DNA of 64,000 nucleotides from positions 11,105,306-11,169,305 of the forward strand of contig NC_087156.1 in the NCBI RefSeq assembly GCF_035594125.1, in the 5' to 3' direction. This DNA comes from Scylla paramamosain (lineage: Eukaryota; Arthropoda; Malacostraca; Decapoda; Portunidae). Under the pieces are notes generated by a model, which was given only the letters and a program-made list of their open reading frames with translations, was not told the DNA's origin and ran no database searches. Each line of letters opens with the position of its first letter. The first letter of the stretch is position 1. Below, in pieces: positions 48,686 through 61,700 of this stretch. The position numbers and the translations under genes are program-made.

Positions 48686-49398
48686 TAGACGTCCAACCCT
48701 TCAGGAGGTATACATATCACGCAGGGAAGCCACAGAAAGCTTGACTTCTGATCTTTCTAAAATTTCTGATTGGGGCAGAGCAAACTTGGTATTGTTCAAT
48801 GCATCAAAAACTCAATTCCTCCATCTATCAACTCGACACAAACATCCTGACAACTATCCCCTCTTCTTCAATGACACTCAACTGTCCCCCTCTTCTGCAC
48901 TGAACATCCTCGGTCTGTCCTTTACTTATAATCTGAATTGGAAACTTCACATCTCATCTCTAGCTAAACCAGCTTCTATGAAGTTAGGTGTTCTGAGACG
49001 TCTCCGCCAGTTTTTCTTACCCCCTCAGGTGCTAACTCTGTACAAAGGCCTTATCCGTCCATGTATGGAGTATGCTTCACATGTCTGGGGGGTTCCACTC
49101 ATACTGCTCTTCTAGACAGAGTGGAATTGAATGCTTTTCGTCTCATCAGCTCCTCTCCTCTAACTGACTGTCATCATTCTCTCTCTCTCATCAGCGCAAT
49201 GTTGCATATCTAGCTGTCTTCTACCGCTATTTTCATGCTAACTGCTCTTCTGATCTTGCTAACTGCATGCCTCCCCTCCTTCCGCGGCCTCGCTGCACAA
49301 GATTTTCTTCTTTCTCTCACCCCTATTCTTTCCACCTCTCTAATGCAAGAGTTAACCAGTATTCACAATCATTCATCCCTTTCTCTGGTAAACTCTGG
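48645..49398 (+). pseudogene. LINE ORF2 C-terminal region (jockey-type), truncated
   Basis: The frame 48645-49115 has SDLSKISDWGRANLVLFNAS, NILGLSFTYNLNWKLHISSL, LGVLRRLRQFF and YKGLIRPCMEYASHVWG, typical of the thumb/C-terminal region. It shifts near 49100 and resumes as MPPLLPRPRCTRFSSFSHPY to FIPFSGKLW, where the element is cut. Confidence 0.88.
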
Positions 49399-49440
49399 AT
49401 AGAGCAGCAACGAGATTATTGGCCCAATGCTCTTGCAGCG

Positions 49441-49580
49441 AGATTGTTGCCTTGATGCAGCCAAAACGAGATTGTTGCCTTGATGCAGCCAAAACGAGAT
49501 TGTTGCCTTGATGCAGCCAAAACGAGATTGTTGCCTTGATGCAGCCAAAACGAGATTGTTGCCTTGATGCAGCCACAACG
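49441..49580 (+). repeat. Homogeneous run of five near-identical 28-bp units
   Basis: Four consecutive units are identical and the fifth differs by one base (CCAAAACG to CCACAACG). Adjacent units elsewhere usually differ at several positions, so this is the most homogeneous stretch of the array. Confidence 0.95.
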
Positions 49581-50554
49581 AAATTGTTTCCCTGATGTAG
49601 CCACGACGAGATTGTTGCCTCAATGCAGCCACGATAAGATTATTGCCTTGATGCAGCCACGAATAGATTGTTGCTTCAATGCAGCCACGACAAGATTAAT
49701 GCCTCGATGCAGCCAAGACGAGATTGTTGCCTCGATTCAGCCACTACGAGATGGTTGCCTAGATGCAGCCACGAGGAGATTTTTACCTCTATGCAGCCAC
49801 GACAAGAGTGTTGCCTTGATGCAGCCACGACGAGATTGTTGCCTCGATACAGCCACGACGAGATTGTTGCTTCGATGCAGCCACGACGAGATTGTTGCCT
49901 TGTTGCAAACAGGACGAGATTGTTGCCTCGATGCAGCAACAAAGAGATTGTTACCCGATACAGCCAGAACCAAATTGTTGCCTCGATGCAGCCTCAACGA
50001 GATTGTTGCCTCGATGCAGCCACAGCAAGATCATTGTATCGATGCAGCTACAACTAGATTTTTGACTCGATGCAGGCACAACGAGACTGTGTGCCTCGCT
50101 GCAGGCAGAACAAAGGGGTTGGCTCAATAGAGCAACAACGAGATTATTGCCTCAATGTTCCCACAACAAGATTGTTGCCTCGATTCAGCCACAACGAGAT
50201 TTTTTTCCACGTTGCAGCCACAACAAAGTCATTGGGTCGATGCAGGAACAAAGAAGGGTTTGGCTCGATAGAGTAACAATGAGATTATTGTCTCAATGCT
50301 TCTACAACGAGATTGTTACCTCGATGCATGCACGACAAGATTGTTGCCTTGACGCAGCCATGACAAGATTGTTGCTTCGATGCATCCACAACGATATTGT
50401 TGCCTAAATGCAGCCACTAAAAGATTGTTGGCTCGATGTATCTACAACGAGATTTGTGCACACATGAAACCACAACGAATGTGTTGCCTCGATGCAGCCA
50501 CAACGAGATTGTTGGCTCGTTGCAGCCACAACACGATTGTTACCTCGATGCAGC

Positions 50555-50860
50555 CACAACGAGAAGGTGGCCTCGATGCAGCCACAAGGATATTGTGGCC
50601 TCGATGCAGCCACAACGACATTGTGGCCTCGATGCACTTAGAACGACATTTTGGCCTTGATGCAGCCACAACAAGATTGTGGCTTCGATGCAGCCACAAC
50701 GAGATTTTGGCCTCGATGGAGCAACAACGTGATTTTGGCCTCCATGATGCCACAACGAGATTGTGGCTTCCATGCTGCCACAATGAGATTCTGGCCTCGA
50801 TAAAGTCGGAACGAGATTGTGGCCTCGATGCAGCCACAACGAGATTATGGTCTCGATGTA
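50555..50860 (+). repeat. GATTGTGGCC sub-block, copy 2
   Basis: This block has the same series of GTGG-type units, with GATTTTGGCCTCCATGATG at about 50731. Confidence 0.85.
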
Positions 50861-52319
50861 GCCACGACGAGATTGTTGTATCCATGCAGCCGCGACGATA
50901 TTGCTCCATCGATGAAGCCACAACAAGATTGTTGCTTCGATGTAGCCAAAACGAGATTTTTGCCTCAATGCAACCATTACGACATTGTTGCCTTTATGCA
51001 GCCAATATTGTTACATCGATGCAACCACGAAGAGATTGTTCCCTAAAAGCAGCCACAAAGAGATTATTGCCTCAATGCTCCCACAACGAGATTGTTGACT
51101 CGATGCAGCCACAACGAGATTGTTGTTTCGATATAACCACAACGAGATTGTTGCCTCGATGCATCCTCGACGAGATTGTTGCATCGATGCAGCCACGATG
51201 AGATTGTTCCCTCGATGCAGCGACGACGAGATTATTGCCTCGACAAGATGCAGCCTCGACAAGATTGTTGCCTCGATGCATGCACGACGAGACTGGTACC
51301 TCCATGCAGCCACAACAAAATGGTTGGCTAGATATAGCAACAACGAGATTATTGCCTCACAACAACGACGAGATTGTTGCCTCGATGCAGTCACGACGAG
51401 ACTGTTGACTCTATGCAGCCACGACGAGGGTGTTGCATCGATGCAGCCACGACGAGATTGTTGCCTCGATGCAGCCACAACGATATTGTTCCTTCCAAGC
51501 AGCCACAACGACATTGTTGCCTCGATGCAGGCACAAAGAGATCGTTGCATCGATGCAGACACAAGGTGATTGTTGCCTCGATGCACGCACGACAAAATTA
51601 CTGCATCGATGCAGACACCAAGAGATTGTTGCCTTGATGTAGGCACAATGAGACTGTACCTCAGTGCAGCCACAACGACCTTGTCCTTGCTCCATCGGCG
51701 CGATGGAGCATGAACAAGATTATTGCCATAATGATCTAGCAACGAGATTGTTGCATCACTGCAGCCAGAGATTGTTGCCTCGATGCAGTTACGACGGAAT
51801 TTTTGCATTGATGCAGCCACGACGTAATTGTTGCTTTGATGCAGCCACGACGAAAATTTTTCCCTGTTGCATCAACGATAAGATAATTGCTTCGATGCAG
51901 CCACGATGAGATTATTGCCTCTATGCAGCCACGACAAAATTAATGCCTCGAATCAAGGTACACGTGATTGTTGCCTCCATTCAGCCACGACAAGATTGTT
52001 GCCTCGATGCAGCCACGATGAGATTGCTTCCTCGTTACAGCCACGACGAATATGCTGCCTTGATGCAGCCACGACGAGATTGTTGCCTCGATTCAGGCAC
52101 GACGAGACTGTTACCTCCATGCAGTAACAACAAACGGGTGTCTCAACAGAGCAACAACGAGATTATTGCAGCTATGCTGCCACAATGAGATTGTTGCCTC
52201 GATGCAGCCACAACGAGATTTTTGCGTCGATGCAGCGAAACGAGATTGTTAATTCGATGCAGCCACGACGAGATTGTTGCCTCGATGCATCCAGAACTAG
52301 ATTGTTGCCTCGATGCAGG

Positions 52320-52740
52320 CGCAACGAGATTGTGGCCTCGATGGAGCCAGAACTACATTGTGGCATCGATGCAGCCACAAAGACATTGTGGTCTTGATGC
52401 AGCCACAACGAGATTGTGGCCTATATGCAGTTACAACGAGATTGTGGCCTCGTTGCACCCACAACGAGATTGTGGCCTTAATGCAGCTACAACGATATTA
52501 TGGCCTCCATGCTGCCACAAAGAGATTGTGGCCCCCTTCTTGCCACAATGAGATTGTAGCCTCGATGCAGCCGCAACGATATTGTGGCCTCAATGCAGCA
52601 ACAAAGTAATTTTGGCCTCCATGATGCCACAACGAGATTATGGCTTCCATGCTGCCACAATGAGATTGTGGCCTCGATGCAGCCAGAACGAGATTGTGGC
52701 CTCGATGCAGCCACAACGAGATTATGGTCTCGATGCAGCC
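52320..52740 (+). repeat. GATTGTGGCC sub-block, copy 3
   Basis: The order of variants follows copy 1 closely, including GAGCCAGAACTACATTGTGG at about 52345 (compare about 45022) and TTTTGGCCTCCATGATGCC at about 52610. A fourth, shorter run lies near 53720-53990. Confidence 0.85.
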
Positions 52741-55700
52741 ACGACGAGATTGTTGTATTCATGCAGTTACGACAAGATTGTTGCATCGATGCAGCCACAA
52801 CGAGAGATTGTTGTCTCAATGAAGCCTTTACGACATTGTTGCCTTTATGCGGCCATGACAATATTGTTGCGTCCATGCATCGATGCAACCACGACGAGAT
52901 TGTTGCCTAAATGCAGCCACAACGATATTATTCCCTCAATGCTCAATGCTACATCGATGCAGCCACGATGAGATTGTTCCCTCGACGCAGCGACGACGAG
53001 ATTATTGCCTCGATGCATGCACGACGAGATTGTTGCCTGGATGCAGCCACGACTAGACTGTTGCCTCTATGCAGCCACGACGAGGATGTTGCCTCGATAC
53101 AGACACGACGAGATTGTTGCCTCGATGCAGCCACAACGAGATTGTTGCCTCGATGAAGCCACATCGAGATTGTTGCCTCGATACAGCCACAACGAGATTG
53201 TTGCCCCGATGCATGCACAAAGAGATTGTTGCCTAGATGCAGGCACAACTTGATTATTGCCTCGATGCACGCAAGACGAGATTCCTACCTCGATGTACGC
53301 ACAACGAGACTGTACCTCAATAGAGCCACAACGAAGGTTGTGCTCGATAGAGCAACAACGAGATTAATGCCACAATGATTTTGCAACGACATTGTTGCGT
53401 CAATGCAGCCACGACAATATTGTTGCCTTGATGCAGCCACAACGAAAAATTTTCCCTGATGCATCCACGACGAGATAATTACTTCGATTCAGCCACGACG
53501 AGATTGTTGTCTTGATGTAGGCACGAGACTGGTACCTCCATGCAAAAACAACGAACGGGTTGCCTCGACAGAGCAACAACGAGATTATTGCCACGATGCT
53601 GCCACAACGAGATTTTTGCCTCGATGCATTGTTAACTCGATTGTTAACTCGATGCAGCCACGACGAGATTGTGTTCTCGATGCAGCCACAACTAGATTGT
53701 TGCCTCGATGCTGGCGCAACGAGATTGTGACCTATAGACAGTTAAAACGAGATTGTGGCGTCGTAGCACCCACAACGAGATTGTGGCTTTGATGCTGCTA
53801 CAACGAGATTATGGCCACCATGCTGCCACAAAGAGATTGTGGCCTCCTTGGTGCCACAACGACATTGTAGCCTCGATGCAACCATAACGAGACTGTGGCC
53901 TTGATGCAGCCACAACGAGATTCTTGCCTTGATTCAGCCACGACGAGATTGTGGCCTCGATTCAGCCACGGCGAGATTTTGGCCTCGATGCAGCCACTAT
54001 GATATTGTTGCCTCGACGAAGCCACGAAAAGATTGTTGCCTCGATGTACCCTCTCGATGCAGGCACAACGAGATTGTTGCGACGATGCAGGCATAACGAG
54101 ATTGTTGCCTCAATGCAGGCACAACTGGTACATCCATGGAGCCACAACGAAGGGGTTGGCTCGATAGAGCAACAACTTGATTATTGCCTTGATGCAGCCA
54201 CGACTAGATTGTTTCCTCCATGCAGCCCAGACGAGATTCTTGCCTCGATGCCGCGATGACGACATTGTTGCAGTGATGCACTCATAACAAGATTGTTGCC
54301 TCGATGCAGCCACGACGAAATTGTTGCATCGATGCAGCCACAAAGAGATTGTTGCCTCCATGCAGCCACAGCGATATTGTTGCCTTGATCCAGCCACAAC
54401 GAAGGGGTATGCTCGATAGATCAACAACGAGATTATTGCCTCAATCCTCCCACAACGAGATTGTTGCCTAGATGCAGCCACAACGAGATTGTTGTCTCGA
54501 TGCAGCCTCGACGAGATTGTTGCCTCAATGCAGTTACGACGAGATTGTTGCCTAGATGCAGGCACGACGAAATTATTGCTTCTATACAGCTACAACGAGA
54601 TTGTTACCTCGATGAAGCCCCGACGACATTGCTGCCTCGATACAATCACGACAAAATTGCTGTCTCGATGAAGGCAGGACGAGATTATTGTCTCGATGCA
54701 TGCAGACACAATGAAGGGGTTTGCTCGTTATAGCAACAAAGAGATTATTGCCTCAATGCTCCCACATCGAGATTGTTGCCTCGATGCAGCCACAACGAGA
54801 TATTTGCCTCCATGCATCCACGACGAGATTATTGAATCCATACAGCCACGACAAGATTGTTGCTTCGATGCAGCCACGACTAGATTGTTTCCTTGATGCA
54901 GCCACGACAAGATTGTTGCCTCCTTGCAGCCACGACGAGGTTGTTGCCTTGATACAGCTACGACGAGATTTTTGCCTCGATGCAGCCTCGACGAGATTGT
55001 TTCCTAGATGCAGCCTCGACGACATTTTTGCCTAGATGAAGCCTGCAAGAAATTGTTGCCTCGTTGCAGGCACGACGACACTGGTACCTCCATGCAGCCA
55101 CAAAAAAATGGCTGACTTGATATAGCAACATCGATATTTTTGAGTCGTTGTTGCCTTAATGCAGCCACGATGAGATTGTAGCCTCTATGCAGCCACGACG
55201 AGGATGTTGCTTCGATGCAGCCACGATGAGATTGGTGCCTCGATGCAGCCACAACGAGATTGTTGCCTATAAGCAGCCACAACAAGATTGTTGCTTCGAT
55301 GCAGCTACAACGAGATTGTTTCCTCGATGCAAAAACAACGAGATTGTTGCCTCGATGCAGCCACAACAAGATTGTTGCCTCGAAGCAGGCACAACGAGAC
55401 TGTTGCCTCGATGCAGGCACAACGAGATTGTTGTCTCGATTCAGGCACGACGAGATTGCTACCTTGATGCAGGCACCATGTGATTGTTGTCTCATGGTAC
55501 CTTAATGCACCCACATAGAAAGGGTTGACTCGATAGACCAGCAACGAGATTATTGCCACAATGCTCTTGCAACGAGATTGTTCCCTCGATGCAGCTACAA
55601 GATTGTTGTCTCGATACTATTACGACAAGATTGTTGCCTTGATGCAGCCACGACGAAATTGTTTCCCCGATGCAGCCACGACGAGATAGTTGCCTAGATG

Positions 55701-58700
55701 CAGCCACGACGAGATTGTTGTCTCGATGCAGGCACGACGAGACTGCTACCTCCATGCAGTAACAACGAACGGGTTACCTTGACAGAGCAACAACGAAATT
55801 ATTGCCGCGATGCTGCCACAACGAGATTGTTGCCTCGATGCAGCCACTCCGAGATTTTTGCCTCGATATAGCGAAACGAGATTGTTAACTCGATGCAGCC
55901 ACGACGAAATTGTTGCCTGGACGCAGTCACAACTAGATTGTTGTCTCGATGCAGGCACGACGAGATTGTGGCCTGCGATGCAGACAGAACTACATTGTGG
56001 CATCGATGCAGCCACAAAGAGATTGTGGCCTCGATGCACACACAACGAGATTGTTGCATCGATGCAGCCACTAAGAGATTGTTGCCACGATGTAGCCACG
56101 ACGAGATTGCTGTCTCGATGCAGGCATAACGAGAGTGTTGCCTCGATGCAGGCATAACGAGACTGTTGCTTTGATGCAGGCACAACGAAACTGGTACCTA
56201 AATGCAGCCACAACAAAAGGGCTTGGCTTGATAGAACAAAAACTAGTTTATTGCATCGATGCAGCCACGACGAAATTGTTGCCTCGATGCAGCCACGACG
56301 ACATAATTGTTTTGATGCAGTCATGACGAGATTGTTTCCTCGATGCAGCCACAACGAGCACAATGCAGCCAGAAGATTCTTGCCTCGATGTAGCCACAAC
56401 GAAATTGTTGCCTCAATGCTCCCACAACGAGATTGTTGCCTAGTTGCAGCCACGATGAGATTGTTGCCTCGATGCAGCCACGACGAGATTGCTGCCTTGA
56501 TGCAGGCACAACAAGATTGTTGCCTCGATGCAGGCACAACTAGATTGTTGGTTCGATGCAGGCCCAACGAAATTTTTTCATCTATGCATGAACAACGACT
56601 GGTACCTCCATGGAACCACAACTAAGGGGTATGCTCGATAGAGCAAGAACGATAAGATTGTTGCTTCGATGCAGCCACGACGAGACTGATCTCTCGTTTC
56701 AGCCACGACGAGATTGTTGTCTCGATGCCGCAACGACGAGATTGCTGCCTTGATGCAGGCACAACGAGACTGGTACCTGAATGCAGCCACAACGAAGGGG
56801 TTGGCTCGATAGAGCAACAGTGAGATTATTGCCGACGAGATTGTTGCCTCGATGCAGCCGCGACGAGATTGTTTCCTTGATGCAGCCGCGACGAGATTGT
56901 TTCCTTCATGCAGCCACGACAAGATTGTTGCCTCAATGCAGCAACGACGAGATTGTTGCCTCGATGCAGCTACGACGAGATTGTTGCCAAGATGCAGCCA
57001 CGACGAGATTGTTCCTTCGCTGCAGCCACGACAACATTATTGCCTTGATGCAGCCACAATGAGATTGTTGCTTCGATGCAGCCATGACGAGATCTTTGCC
57101 TTGATGCAGCATCGACGAAATTGTTGCCTCGTTGCAGGCACGACGAGACTGATAACTCCATGAAGCCACAACAAAATGGTTGGCTCGATAGTGGAACAAC
57201 AGCTACGACGAGATTATTGCCTCGATGCAGCCACAAAGAGATTTTTGCCTCGATGCAGCCACAACGAAGGGGTTGGGTCGATGAAGGCACAAAGAAGGGG
57301 TTGGCTCGATAGAGTAACAACGAGATTATTGCCTCACTGCTCCCACAAGGAGATTGTCGCTTCGATGGATCCACAACGAGATTTCTACATCTATACAACG
57401 ATGCAGCCACGACGAGATTGTTGCCTCGATGCAGCCACAAGAAGATATTTACCTCGATGTAGCCACGACGAGATTGTTGCCTTGCTGCAGTCACAACGAG
57501 ACTGTTACCTCAATGCAGCCACAACTAAGGGGTTGGATCGATACAGCAACAACGAGATTATTGCCTCAATACTCTCACAATGAGATTGTTGCCTCGATGC
57601 AGCCATAATGAGATTGTTGGCTCGATGCAGCCACGACGAGATTGTTAGCTCGATGCAGCCACGACGAGATTGTTGGCTCGATGCAACCACGACGAGTTTG
57701 TCGGCTCGATGGAGCAACGACGAGAATGTTGCCTTGATGCAGCCACGATGAGATTGCTGCCTTTATTCAGCCACGACGAGATTAATTTCTCGTTGCAGGC
57801 ACGACGAGACTGGTACCTCCATGCAGCCACAACAAAGGTGTTGGCTCGATAGAGAAACAACGAGATAATTGCCTCGATTCAGCCACGACTCGATTGTTGC
57901 CTTGATGCCACCACAACGAGATTGTTGACATGATGCTTCCACGAATAGATTGCTGCCAAAAACGATATTTTTGCCTCGATGCAGCCAGGACGAAATTGTT
58001 TCCCCTATTTAGCCACGACGAGATTATTGCCTCGATGCAGCCACAACGAGATTTTTTCTTTGAATCAGCCACGACAAGATTGTTTCTTTGATGCAGATTG
58101 TTGCCTTGATGGAGCACCGACGAGACTATATCCTTGATGCAGCCACCACGAGATTGTTGCCTCAATGCTGTCAAAACGAGATTATTGCCTCGATGCAGGC
58201 ACAACGAGATTGTTTCCATGATGCAGCCACGACGAGATTATTGCCTCGATACAGCTACGACGAGGTTGTTGCCTCGATGCATCCACGACGAGATTTTTTC
58301 CTCGATGCATCTACGACAAGATTGTTCCCTCGATGCAGCCACAACGAGATTGTTTTCTCCAAGCAGCCGGAACGAGATTGTTACCTCGATGCAGCCACAA
58401 CTAGATTGTTGCCTCGATGCAGGCACAACGAGGTTGTTGTCTCGATGCAAGCACAACGAGATTGTTACTTTGATGCAGGCACGACGAGATTGCTGCCTCG
58501 ATGCAGGCACCACGAGATTATTGTCTCGATACAGGTACAACGAGACTTGTATATCAATACAGCCACAACGAAGCGGTTGGCTCGATAGAGCAACATCGAG
58601 ATTATTGCGAAAATGCTCTTGCAACGAGATTGTTGGCTCGATGCAGCCACATCGAGATTGTTGCATCTATGCAGTTATGACGAGATTGTTGCCTCGATGC

Positions 58701-61700
58701 AGGCAAGGCGAGATTGTTGCCTCGATTCAGCCACGACGAGATTGTTCCCTCTATGTAGCCACGACAAGATTATTGCCTTGATGCAGCCACGACGAGATTG
58801 TTGCCTCGATGCAGTCACAACTAGACTGGTACATCAATGCAACCACAACGAAAGGGTTGGTTCGATAGAGCAACAACGAGATTTCTGCCACAATGATCTT
58901 GCAACGAGATTGTTCCTTCGATGCAGCCACCAAGACATTGTTGCCTCGATGCAGTTACGACGAGTTTGTTGCCTCGATGCAGCCATGACGAGATTGTTGT
59001 CTTGATGCAGCTAAGAAGAAATTTTTTTCCCCTATGCAGCCACGAGAAGAGAGTTCCCTCGATGAAGCCACGACGAGATTCTTGTCTCAATACTCTTGCA
59101 ACGAAATTGCTGCCTCGATGCAGCCACAACGAGATTATTGCCTCGATGCAGTTACGACGAGATTGTTGCCTCGATACAGCCACGAAGAAATTGATACAGC
59201 CATGACGAGATTGTTGCGTCAATGCAGCTACGACGAGATTCTTGCATCGATGCAGCCACAATGAGATTGTTGCCTCGTTGCAGCCACAAAGAGATTGTTG
59301 CCTCGATGCAGCCACGATGACATTGTTGCCTTAATGCAGCCATAACGAGATATTTTCCTCGATGTAGCCACGATGAGATTGTTCCCTCGATGCAGTAACA
59401 ACGAGATTGTTGCCTCGATGCTGCCACAAAGAGATTGTTGCCTCAATGCAGCCACAACGAGATTGCTGCATCAATGTTCCCACAACGAGATTGTTGCCTT
59501 GATGCAACCACGACGAGACTGTTGTCTCGTTACAGCCACTACGAGATTGTTGTCTCGATGCAGCCACGATGAGATTTCTGCCTTGATGTAGGCACAACGA
59601 GATTGCTGCCTCGATGCAGGCACAACAAGATTTTTTCCTCAATGCAGGCACAACGTGATTTTTGCAACGATGTAGGCAACACAAGACTAGTACCTCCATA
59701 CAGCCACAACGAAGGGGTATGTTCGATAGAGCAACAATCAGATTATTGCCTCAGTGCTCGCACAAAGAGATTTTAGCCTCGATGCAGGCACGACGAGATT
59801 GTTGCCTCGATAAAGACACGAGGAGATTGTTACCTCAAGGAAGCCACGGCGAGATTGTTGCCTTGATGCATGCACAACGAGACTGGAACATCAATGCAGC
59901 CACAACAAAGGGGTTGGCTCGATAAAGCAACAAAGATTTCATTGCTTCAATGCTCCTACAACGAGATTGTTGTATCGATGCAGTCAGAACGAGATTGTTG
60001 ATTCGACGCAGCTACAACAAGATTGTTACCTTCATGCAGCCACGTCGAGATTTTTGCCTCTATGCAACCACTACGAGATTATTGTTTCGATGCAGCCGCG
60101 ACGAGATTGTTGCCTCGATGCAGCCATAACCAGATTATTGCCTCGTTGCAGCCACAAAGAGATTGTTGCCTCGATGCAGCGACGAAGACATTTTTGCCTT
60201 AATGCAGCCATGAAGAGATATTTTCCTTGATGCAGCCACGACGAAATTGTTGCCTCGATACAGCCACAACGAGATTGCTTCATCAATGCTCCCACAACGA
60301 GATTGTTGCCTCGATGCAGCCACAATGAGATTGCTGCATTGATGTAGGCACAACGAGATTGCTGCCTCGATGCAGGCACAACAGGATTTTTCCTCAATGC
60401 AGGCACAACGAGATTTTTGCATCGATATAGGCAACACAAGACTGGTACCTCCATACAGCCACAACGAAGGGGTACGCTCGATAGAGCAACAATTAGATTA
60501 TTGCCTCAATGCTCGCACAACGAGATTGTTGCCTCGATGCAGGCACGACGAGATTATTGCCGCGATGCAGGCAGGAGGAGATTGTTACCTCGAGGAAACC
60601 ACTACGAGATTGTTACCTTGATGCATGCACAACGAGACTGGTACCTCAATGCATAGAAGATAGAGAAACAACGAGATAATTGCATTGATGCAGCCACGAC
60701 GAGATTGTTCCCTTGATGCCACCACAACGAGATTGTTGACATGATGCTTCCACGAATAGAATGCTGCCAAAAACGATATTGATGCCTCGATGCAGCCAGG
60801 ACGAAAATGTTTCCTTTATTTAGCCACGACGAGATTGTTGCCTCGATGCAGCCACGACGAGATTGTTTCTTCGAATCAGCCACGACAAGATTGTTTCTTT
60901 GATGCAGTCACGATTGTTGCCTCGATGGAGCCACGACGAGACTATATCCTTCATCCAGCCACCACGAGATTGTTGACTCAATGCTGTCAAAACGAGATTA
61001 TTGCCTCGATGCAGGCACAACGAGATTGTTGTCTCGATGCAAGCACGAGATTGTTGCTTCGATGCAGGCACGACGAGATTGCTGCCTCGATGCAGGCACC
61101 ACGAGATTACAGGCGATACAGGCACAACGAGACTTGCATATCAATACAACCACAACGAAGCGGTTGGCTCGATAGAGCAACGGCGGAATTATTGCCAAAA
61201 TGCTCTTGCAACGAGATTGTTGGCTCGATGCAGCCACGACGAGATTGTTCCCTCGCTGCAGACCACGACAAGATTTTTGCCTCAATGGAGCCACGACAAG
61301 ATTAATACCTCGATGCAGGCAAGGCGAGATTGTTGCCTCGATTCAGCCACGACGAGATTATTCCCTCTATGTAGCCGCGACAAGATTGTTGCCTTGATGC
61401 AGCCATGACGAGATTGTTGCCTCGATACAGACACGACAAGACTGCTACCTCGATGCAGGCACCACGAGATTGTTAACTCGATGCAGTCACAACTAGACTG
61501 GTACATCAATGCAACCACAACGAAGGGGTTGGCTTGATAGAGCAACAACGAGATTTCTGCCACAATGATCTTGCAACGAGATTGTTGCTTCGATGCAGCC
61601 ACCAAGAGATTGTTGCCTCGATGCAGCCACGACGAGATTGTTGCCTTGATGCAGCCAAAAAGAAATCTTTTTCCCCGATACAGCCACAAGAAGAGAGTTG

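Larger units (their letters stand above)
46490..49398 (+). mobile_element. Jockey-type LINE inserted in the array, 3'-truncated, plus strand
   Basis: The element begins with CTAATAACACACACACCC and an ORF1-like start at 46533, followed by endonuclease, reverse transcriptase and C-terminal region, and stops abruptly within the final GKLW motif, where AACTCTGG meets ATAGAGCAGCAACGAG of the array. The normal continuation, seen in the fragment at about 8310-8480, is missing. Target-primed integration begins at the 3' end, so the loss must have come later, probably by deletion between the LINE and a nearby array unit. Confidence 0.93.
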
